From: Opitutus sp. GAS368
Lineage (GTDB): Bacteria > Verrucomicrobiota > Verrucomicrobiia > Opitutales > Opitutaceae
Direction: 5' to 3'
Assembly (NCBI GenBank): GCA_945862035.1
Contig: CAMAXB010000071.1
Coordinates: 1 to 11,420, forward strand
DNA length: 11,420 nucleotides
Of this stretch, positions 6,457 through 11,420 are shown piece by piece. The position numbers and the translations under genes were made by a program. A model generated the notes under the pieces. That model searched no databases. It had not been told where the DNA came from and saw only the letters and a list, made by a program, of their open reading frames with translations. Numbering within the stretch: the stretch's first letter is position 1; every line of letters starts with the position of its first letter.

Positions 6457-7713
6457 TTACTTGCCCGTCGCCACCACGATCGCGCTCACGCGCGAACCGT
6501 CCGCCACGCGGTCACCCGGATACACCACCACGACGGTGCCTTCCGTCAGCCCGTCGACGATCTCGGTCTCGACGCCGTTCGCGCGACCGGGCTTCACTGC
6601 CCGCAACTGCGCGCGGCCACCCTCCAGCACAAAGGTCTGCCACCCGCCGTCGCGCTGAAACAGCGCACCCGCCGGCACGCGCAGCACGTTCTCACTCGAC
6701 CACTGCACGATGCGCGCCTCAACCCGGTAGCCGTCACCGAGGGTCGGCCGGGCCTCAAAGGAATCCACAAAATCCGCGATGACGTACACGCGCTGCTCCT
6801 CCACGCCGAGCGCGGAGATTTTCGTGAACGCCGCGGGCTCCACCAGGCGCACCCGCGCCTCCAGCGCCTTTTCACCGCCCCACTGCTCAAGAAAAACCCG
6901 CGCGCCCGGCGTGATGGCCACGCCGTCGCGCGACAGCACTTCGATGCGCACCTCAAGATCCGCCGGATCGCCCACTTCCACGAGTGGAAAGCCCGCGGGC
7001 ACATTGCGCGCGCTTTCCTGCATCACGCGCAGGATGCGCCCGCCGACCGGCGAGGTCACGGGAATCGACACTTCTCCGGGTGCGCCGGGCTGGCCGCGAT
7101 TCAGCACCGCACGCGCCTGCTCAAGTTCGTACTCCGCCACCTGCAGGCCAAACGTGGCCGCACGCTCCTCCTGAACCGCCGTCAACTCGCGCGTCGTGGT
7201 GGCGTCGAGATCCTGACGCGAGATCACGCGCTCGTTGGCGAGCGAACGCGCGCGCTCAAGTTCCATGCGCGCCAGCGCGAGCGTGGCCGCCGCGCCGACC
7301 TGACGCGCCGAGGCCTGCTCCCGCGCGCTCTCCGCGCCGCGCACGCGAGCCTCGGCCTGCGCCTGGCTGCGCGCATCGAGCAAATCCGCCGCGCCCGTCT
7401 CCAGCGTGGCGAGAACCGTCTGGCCCGCCTCGACCATCGCGCCGGGTTTGAAATCAATGCGGCGAAGATGACCCGCGACGGGGCTCGACACCACGTAGCG
7501 ATGCCGTACGCGGGTCTGCCCTTCCTCATCAATCGTCACCATCAGCGGCCCGCGCGCGGCCGTCGCTGTCTCCACCGGCAGCGGCCGCGGCCAAAGGCCG
7601 GCGCTAATCAGGGCGACGAGCAGGGCGCCTCCGGCGTACGGCAACCAGCGCCGCTTGCGCGGAGCCAGCGGGGCGTCGCCATCGAAGGGTGCAGGTGCGG
7701 TCTCGTTGGTCAT
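6457..7713 (-). CDS. HlyD/MacA-family periplasmic adaptor (membrane fusion protein)
   Basis: This 418-residue protein should bridge the inner-membrane ABC permease to an outer-membrane channel. It begins with a short cytoplasmic tail containing a basic RKRR (19-22), then one membrane anchor (about 24-40). The first half of the lipoyl-like domain lies at about 73-106 (VSSPVAGHLRRIDFKPG onward). A long Ala/Glu/Arg-rich alpha-helical coiled-coil hairpin covers about 110-205, and the second lipoyl half (VTSPVGGRILRV) lies at about 219-250. Beta-barrel and membrane-proximal domains follow to the C terminus. No Cys suggests a lipoprotein anchor. It is 150 bp downstream of the permease, with a hairpin repeat in between, and belongs to the same export cluster. 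No TolC-like gene is visible. The start at 7713 gives the usual short N-terminal tail, but there is no Shine-Dalgarno sequence and the repeat arm ends only 15 bp upstream. Confidence 0.88.
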   Translation of the reverse strand: MTNETAPAPFDGDAPLAPRKRRWLPYAGGALLVALISAGLWPRPLPVETATAARGPLMVTIDEEGQTRVRHRYVVSSPVAGHLRRIDFKPGAMVEAGQTVLATLETGAADLLDARSQAQAEARVRGAESAREQASARQVGAAATLALARMELERARSLANERVISRQDLDATTTRELTAVQEERAATFGLQVAEYELEQARAVLNRGQPGAPGEVSIPVTSPVGGRILRVMQESARNVPAGFPLVEVGDPADLEVRIEVLSRDGVAITPGARVFLEQWGGEKALEARVRLVEPAAFTKISALGVEEQRVYVIADFVDSFEARPTLGDGYRVEARIVQWSSENVLRVPAGALFQRDGGWQTFVLEGGRAQLRAVKPGRANGVETEIVDGLTEGTVVVVYPGDRVADGSRVSAIVVATGK

Positions 7714-7728
7714 GGATGGAAGGTGTTT

Positions 7729-7844
7729 ACCACGAAAAACACGAAAGACACGAAAGTCTGCGAACTGGTCGGAAGATTGACCGTGGGCATGTCGGGCTTC
7801 CCTTCCGCTGGTTGGGATTTCGTGTCTTTGGTGTATTTCGTGGT
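7729..7844. repeat. Intergenic hairpin repeat with 9-bp CACGAAA periodicity (permease-hlyD gap)
   Basis: Arms 7729-7755 and 7818-7844 are 27-base inverted copies that match at 25 positions, separated by a 62-base loop. In the left arm CACGAAA starts at 7731, 7740 and 7749, an exact 9-bp period; the right arm keeps the same period with one base changed in the middle copy. The element lies 19 bp after the permease stop and 15 bp before the hlyD ATG, so it dominates the 150-bp gap and the leader of hlyD. There is no T-run. The sequence differs from the mnmE-mnmG element but has the same design. Confidence 0.87.
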
Positions 7845-7863
7845 GGAAAATTCATGGTCTTCC

Positions 7864-10227
7864 TCAGTCGCGGGCCTTGAGCACACCGACCAGGTCGAGC
7901 TGGTTGAGCCGCCGGCAGGCGAGCAGGGCCGAGGCCGAGGTTGCCAGCGTGACCACGAGCACCGCAAAGGCGTAGTTTGAGGCAGTCAGGATCAGCGGCA
8001 GCCGCACGGTCTCGGTGTTGACCGTGCTGATGATGACCTTGGCCATGAAGGACCCGGCCACCAACCCAAAGGGAATCGCGACGAGCGTCAGGATCACCAG
8101 TTCCCCGACCAGCACCGACCCCACCTCGCCGCGGCTGAAGCCGAGCACGCGCAGGGTCGCAAGTTCGCGCGCGCGCTCGGAGAGCGAGATGCGCGCGCTG
8201 TTGTAGACGATGCCAAACGCCACGGCCGTGGCGAAGCCGAGGTAGATCGTCTGCAGGAGCCCGATGCTCTCCGCGGTCGTCTTGCGGAAGCTGGAGCGCA
8301 TCGCCTCCTTAATGACCACGCCCGCCGCCCGCGGCGTGTTCTTGATCGCGGTCAGAAACTCGCGCCAGCGTCCCTCTGCCACCGTGATGCGCGCGCCGGT
8401 AATCCGGTCGCCTTCCTGCAGCAGGCGGTTTAGCGCATCCATGTCCATGTAGGCCGCGATCCCGGCGAAGTCCTCCGCGACTCCGACGAGAAGCACATCG
8501 CGCGTCGGGCGCTCGCCCGTGAGAATGCGCAGCCGTACCGTATCACCCGGTTGGAGACCGAGGGTCTCCGCGAGGGTCCGCGACAAAACCACGCCGTTCT
8601 TGGGCAGCGTGATCTGGCGGCCCGATCCGTCGATCACGCGGCTGAGCTGGGCTCCGGCCGGAATGCCCGAGAGTCCCAGCCGGCGCGTCCGATTGCCCGC
8701 CTGCACCTCGACGGGTGCGCCGCGGTAGGGCTCGGCGGTAATGACGCCCGGCAGGGCGCGCAGGTCGGCGAGCGCGCGGGGTGAGTTGGGCTCGACCAGA
8801 GAGACGGTCACCGTCTGGCGCTGCGAGAGGTCCCACTGGAAGTCGAGAATGTGGCTAATCCCGTCGCGCAGGGAATTCGGGATCACGAGGATGCCGGTCG
8901 CAAGCGCGAGCGCGGCGCAGGTCAGGGCGGCTTGGACCGGCTTGCGCTCGATGTTGCGCAGGGACATGCGAAACGTGACGCTAAAGCCGCGGGCGACGCC
9001 GATGCGCTCGAAGAAGGCTGGGCGGAAACTCGCGGGCGGCTCGGGCCGCATCGCCTCCGCCGGGGAGAGCGCGGCAATCCGCCGGACGGCTCCCGCCACG
9101 CCCACGAGCGCGGCCAAGGCACTCGCACCGCCGGCGGCAACCAGCGCGCCGGTGGCGAGGATGAACGTGAGGTCGGGAAAGCGGAAAAAGAGGTGGTACA
9201 TGCCCACCAGCTTCTGGCCGAGCAGGTAACCGCAGATCGCGCCGCTGATCGTGCCAATTGCCACGATCACGAGCGCGAACTTGATGAAGTGGATTCCGAT
9301 CTGCCGGTTGGTGAAGCCAAAGGCCTTAAGGATGGCGATCTGCTCGCGCTGCAGCGTGATCTGCCGGCTCATCACCGCATTGGTCATGAACGCGGCGACA
9401 CTGAGGAACACGAGGGGGAAACCAAAGGACAGACCCTGCAGCACGCGGATCTCATCGTCGACGCGCACGTCCGATGGATGGTCCGCCCGGCCGTAGGCAC
9501 CGAGGCCACCGTACGGCTCCAGCACACGGTCGATCGCCGCGATGACCGCGCTTTCGCTGCCGCCGGGCGCGAGCGAGACGGCCAGGGTGTTGAAGGCACC
9601 CTCCAGACTGTAGGCCTCGGCGAGTTCCTCCTCGCGCATCCAGAAGACGCCGAAGGTGCGGTTGTCGGGTAGCGCCGCACCGGGCGGCGCCTCAAAAACA
9701 AATTGCGGCGCGAGCACGATGCCGGCGATGCGCAGCGGGATCTTGCGGCCGTTGAGGATGGCGGAAACGGTGTCGCCCGGCTTGAGCCCGTGGACCTCGG
9801 CGAAGGCCTCGCCGACCAGCGCCTCGTTGCGCGCGCCCGGTGCGAGCAGGCGCCCAGTGCGCAGGTATAGCCGGTTGAGCGTCGGCTCGCCGCGGTCGGG
9901 CAGGCTGTTGATCAGGCCAACCGCGGGCTCGTCCATGGACGGTAGGTCGAGCGTGACCTGCATCGCGACGGACGGCTGCACCGCGGCGACGCCGGGCAGC
10001 GTGGCAATGCGCTCAGCGACGGACTTTGGGGCGCGCTTGAGCGAGGCAAAGACCTCCGCGAAGCGGTGACGCTCATAGTAACCCTCGCGTGCGCTCTCGA
10101 GCGACACGATCAGGCTGCGCGTCATGATCATCATCGCGAGCCCGCAGGCCATCACGACGGCCACCGCCAGCGCCTGTGATTTCAGCGCCCGGAGATCGCG
10201 CAGGAGCTTGCGGTCGAGGTTGTTCAT
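7864..10227 (-). CDS. ABC transporter permease, duplicated FtsX/MacB type, 8 TM
   Basis: This 787-residue inner-membrane permease is made of two FtsX-type halves. Half one has TM1 at about 18-40, a large periplasmic domain (about 45-262) and three helices near 266-285, 313-336 and 354-380. Half two repeats this: TM about 431-451, periplasmic domain about 460-650, then helices near 655-675, 705-728 and 750-771. The cytoplasmic loop after the second helix carries the FtsX signature in both halves: REQIAILKAFGFTNRQIG (294-311) and ERARELATLRVLGFSRGEV (684-702). One chain therefore equals a MacB or LolC/LolE dimer. Such permeases do not form a conventional channel; they use ATP to drive periplasmic motion that extrudes or extracts substrates. 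I chose the ATG at 10227: an open frame extends 42 codons further upstream, but that part overlaps the ATPase gene and reads as low-complexity shadow. It starts 16 bp after the ATPase stop. The substrate is unknown. Confidence 0.9.
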   Translation of the reverse strand: MNNLDRKLLRDLRALKSQALAVAVVMACGLAMMIMTRSLIVSLESAREGYYERHRFAEVFASLKRAPKSVAERIATLPGVAAVQPSVAMQVTLDLPSMDEPAVGLINSLPDRGEPTLNRLYLRTGRLLAPGARNEALVGEAFAEVHGLKPGDTVSAILNGRKIPLRIAGIVLAPQFVFEAPPGAALPDNRTFGVFWMREEELAEAYSLEGAFNTLAVSLAPGGSESAVIAAIDRVLEPYGGLGAYGRADHPSDVRVDDEIRVLQGLSFGFPLVFLSVAAFMTNAVMSRQITLQREQIAILKAFGFTNRQIGIHFIKFALVIVAIGTISGAICGYLLGQKLVGMYHLFFRFPDLTFILATGALVAAGGASALAALVGVAGAVRRIAALSPAEAMRPEPPASFRPAFFERIGVARGFSVTFRMSLRNIERKPVQAALTCAALALATGILVIPNSLRDGISHILDFQWDLSQRQTVTVSLVEPNSPRALADLRALPGVITAEPYRGAPVEVQAGNRTRRLGLSGIPAGAQLSRVIDGSGRQITLPKNGVVLSRTLAETLGLQPGDTVRLRILTGERPTRDVLLVGVAEDFAGIAAYMDMDALNRLLQEGDRITGARITVAEGRWREFLTAIKNTPRAAGVVIKEAMRSSFRKTTAESIGLLQTIYLGFATAVAFGIVYNSARISLSERARELATLRVLGFSRGEVGSVLVGELVILTLVAIPFGLVAGSFMAKVIISTVNTETVRLPLILTASNYAFAVLVVTLATSASALLACRRLNQLDLVGVLKARD

Positions 10228-10243
10228 GGCCGCGGACCGGCGC

Positions 10244-10993
10244 TCACCAGGCGAGCGTCTCGACCGGCTTGGGGTCGGCGTTCGTACGGGCGTGGTGGAT
10301 ATGGCCGTCGGACAGCGTGAACACGCGATCGGCCATCTCGGCGAGAATGGCATTGTGCGTGATTACGACGGTGAGGGTGCCGAGCTCGCGGTTGATGCGT
10401 TGCACGGCGGAGAGCACGGTGATGCCGGTCTTCACGTCGAGCGCGCCGGTCGGCTCGTCGCAAAGCAGGACCTCGGGCCGCTTGGCGATGGCTCGCGCGA
10501 TCGCGACACGCTGCTGCTCGCCACCGGAAAGCTGGGCCGGGAAATGCTCGGCGCGGGGCGTGAGGCCGACGAGTTCCAAGGCCTCCGCGGTCGGCATGGG
10601 GTGGCGGGCGATCTCGGTGATCAGCGCGACATTCTCGCGGGCAGTCAGGCTCGGGATAAGATTATAAAACTGGAAGACGAAGCCCACCACGTCGCGTCGG
10701 TAGCGGGTGAGGCCGGCCTCGTCGGCCTGGCCGAGGTTCCACCCGCGGTAACGCAGGGTGCCCGCGGTCGGCGAATCGAGGCCGCCGAGCAGGTTGAGCA
10801 GGGTTGACTTGCCGGAGCCCGACGCTCCCAGCAGCACCACCAGTTCGCCGGGATGGAGGTCGAGATCGACGCCGACCAAGGCCTGGACCGCCGAAGGGCC
10901 GCTGCCGTACGTCTTGCACAGGCCGCGCACCTCGAAGGCGTGCGCGCCGGTGCCGGCGGGCATGGTCTGGGCGGCGAGGTCGGCGGTGGTCAT
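10244..10993 (-). CDS. ABC transporter ATP-binding subunit (MacB/LolD type)
   Basis: This 249-residue cytoplasmic ATPase powers the adjacent permease. Positions count from the ATG at 10993: Walker A GASGSGKST at 56-64, Q-loop Gln108 in FQFYNLIPSLT, signature LSGGEQQR at 155-162, Walker B VLLCDE ending in Asp179 and catalytic Glu180, D-loop GALD at 183-186, and H-loop His213 in VITHN. The FYNLIP Q-loop is typical of the LolD/MacB/FtsE branch that partners FtsX-like permeases. A longer frame could begin at a TTG (11065), adding 24 proline-rich residues of low complexity. A shorter one could use the ATG at 10963. The ATG at 10993 is preferred because it leaves a normal short leader before the first beta strand, but no Shine-Dalgarno sequence decides it. 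The stop is 16 bp before the permease start, indicating one transcript. Confidence 0.93.
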   Translation of the reverse strand: MTTADLAAQTMPAGTGAHAFEVRGLCKTYGSGPSAVQALVGVDLDLHPGELVVLLGASGSGKSTLLNLLGGLDSPTAGTLRYRGWNLGQADEAGLTRYRRDVVGFVFQFYNLIPSLTARENVALITEIARHPMPTAEALELVGLTPRAEHFPAQLSGGEQQRVAIARAIAKRPEVLLCDEPTGALDVKTGITVLSAVQRINRELGTLTVVITHNAILAEMADRVFTLSDGHIHHARTNADPKPVETLAW

Positions 10994-11152
10994 GTCGGTT
11001 GGAGCCCGGGAGCCGTTCGTTGGCGGCGGCGGAGGCCTGAGGGGGCGGTTCGCATCAACGTCCAAGGACCCCCGCGCGTCAACGGCGCGACGCCCTTCTC
11101 GTTCATCGTTGCATCGCGATCCTTAACGAAAAGCCGGCCAAGGGGTTTCGAG

Positions 11153-11183
11153 AAAAAAGGCCGGACGCGCGAAGCGTCCGGCC
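11153..11183 (-). terminator. Intrinsic terminator of recA
   Basis: A perfect 10-bp GC-rich stem, GGCCGGACGC (11159-11168) with GCGTCCGGCC (11174-11183), encloses the 5-base loop gcgaa. On the minus strand it is followed by six T residues (complement of 11153-11158). It begins 27 bp after the recA stop codon. This separates recA from the exporter genes, so the ATPase needs its own promoter within 10994-11152; I see no convincing -35/-10 pair there. Confidence 0.95.
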
Positions 11184-11210
11184 GGGGAAAACGAAGAGAT
11201 CAGCGGGGAA

Positions 11211-11420
11211 TCAGGCCTCGGCCGCGGCTTCACCGGTGACGCTGGCACCGCCAGTGACGGTCACCTTCTCCAGGATGGCCTTGGTGAGTTTGGCGGCCAG
11301 CTCGGGCTTTTCCTTGATCGCCTGCTTGGCGGCATCGCGGCCCTGGCCGACGAGCTCGCCCTGGTAGGCGATCCAGGCGCCCTTCTTCTCGAGGATCTTG
11401 TGCTCGAGACCGAGGTCGAG
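11211..11420 (-). CDS. recA: RecA recombinase, C-terminal fragment (cut by window edge)
   Basis: Only the last 69 codons and the TGA stop are in the window; the gene continues to the right. RecA forms filaments on single-stranded DNA, pairs homologous strands and triggers LexA cleavage. The visible part begins LDLGLEHKILEKKGAWIAYQ, matching the conserved DLG...EK.GAW.sY.ge..GQG block at the start of the RecA C-terminal domain, and continues with GELVGQGRDAAKQAIKEKP. The final tail is short and only mildly acidic (GEAAAEA), unlike the strongly acidic tail of E. coli RecA. Other assignments are unlikely given the block match. The codon pattern is strongly GC-rich at third positions, consistent with a highly expressed housekeeping gene. 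Confidence 0.95.
   Translation of the reverse strand, partial: LDLGLEHKILEKKGAWIAYQGELVGQGRDAAKQAIKEKPELAAKLTKAILEKVTVTGGASVTGEAAAEA

Noticed and set aside
6976..6989. TTCCAC-GA-GTGGAA inverted repeat in hlyD that looks like another parS
   Set aside because: The half-sites are separated by two extra bases and the flanking TG/CA is missing. ParB reads a contiguous palindrome, so this is probably chance in the codons for a VEVG stretch.
7729..7844. Repeat as a CRISPR array or a terminator
   Set aside because: Units are 9 bp and contiguous with no spacers of regular length, and the arms are inverted rather than direct. No T-run follows the stem.
6424..7980. Long open frame on the plus strand (518 codons) opposite hlyD
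   Set aside because: It is antisense to a protein with clear adaptor domains, is rich in Arg, His and Ala as expected of a GC-rich shadow frame, and shows no recognisable motif.
8851..9672. Plus-strand open frame of 273 codons opposite the permease
   Set aside because: Charged, low-complexity translation rich in Gly, Glu, Arg and Asp with no fold signature. It mirrors the FtsX-like coding frame.
10228..10353. N-terminal 42-codon extension of the permease frame
   Set aside because: It overlaps the conserved-context ATPase gene in another frame and reads as Ser/Pro/Arg-rich shadow. The ATG at 10227 begins with the normal RDLRALKSQ pre-TM1 sequence.
11042..11082. TTGACG on the minus strand (11082-11077) as a -35 box for the exporter genes
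   Set aside because: No acceptable -10 box is found at 16-18 bp (the best is about 3 of 6 matches), so I do not call a promoter.

Overview
This window comes from a GC-rich, Gram-negative bacterium. Every protein gene I can support reads on the minus strand, so transcription runs from right to left. The gene set combines housekeeping functions (recA, mnmE, mnmG, trmB), a PhoB/PhoR-type two-component pair and an ABC exporter with a periplasmic adaptor. The intergenic gaps carry hairpin repeats whose arms are short iterated CACG or CGAA words. From memory, such repeats are common in Verrucomicrobiota and related PVC genomes, so an Opitutales-like verrucomicrobial host is my best guess. It is an inference and no marker gene here proves it.

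Layout in the direction of transcription. The 3' end of recA (11420-11211) ends in a textbook intrinsic terminator (11183-11153). An exporter cluster follows: ABC ATPase (10993-10244), 8-TM FtsX/MacB-type permease (10227-7864) and HlyD-family adaptor (7713-6457). Next come the tRNA-modification genes mnmE (6276-4918) and mnmG (4773-2881), then the response regulator phoB (2777-2058), the histidine kinase phoR (2025-754) and the tRNA methyltransferase trmB (660-73). No outer-membrane channel gene is in view. No gene-free stretch exceeds 300 bases; the longest (10994-11210, 217 bp) holds the recA terminator and the leader of the ATPase gene.

How the genes work together. MnmE and MnmG form one enzyme that modifies U34 in the wobble position of certain tRNAs, and TrmB methylates G46, so three of the nine genes are tRNA modifiers. 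The ATPase, permease and adaptor should form a tripartite, MacAB-like export machine spanning the envelope. PhoR and PhoB form a phosphorelay, probably phosphate-responsive, although no pst or phoU gene is present to confirm that.

Most interesting points. (1) A perfect 16-bp palindrome inside mnmG (4043-4058) is identical to a known parS chromosome-segregation site, and a 13/16 match lies 1.6 kb away in mnmE; together they suggest an origin-proximal ParB-loading zone. (2) Three consecutive gaps around mnmG, mnmE and hlyD each hold a different inverted repeat built on an iterated 7-, 9- or 10-bp word. (3) None of the eight visible start codons has a properly spaced Shine-Dalgarno sequence.
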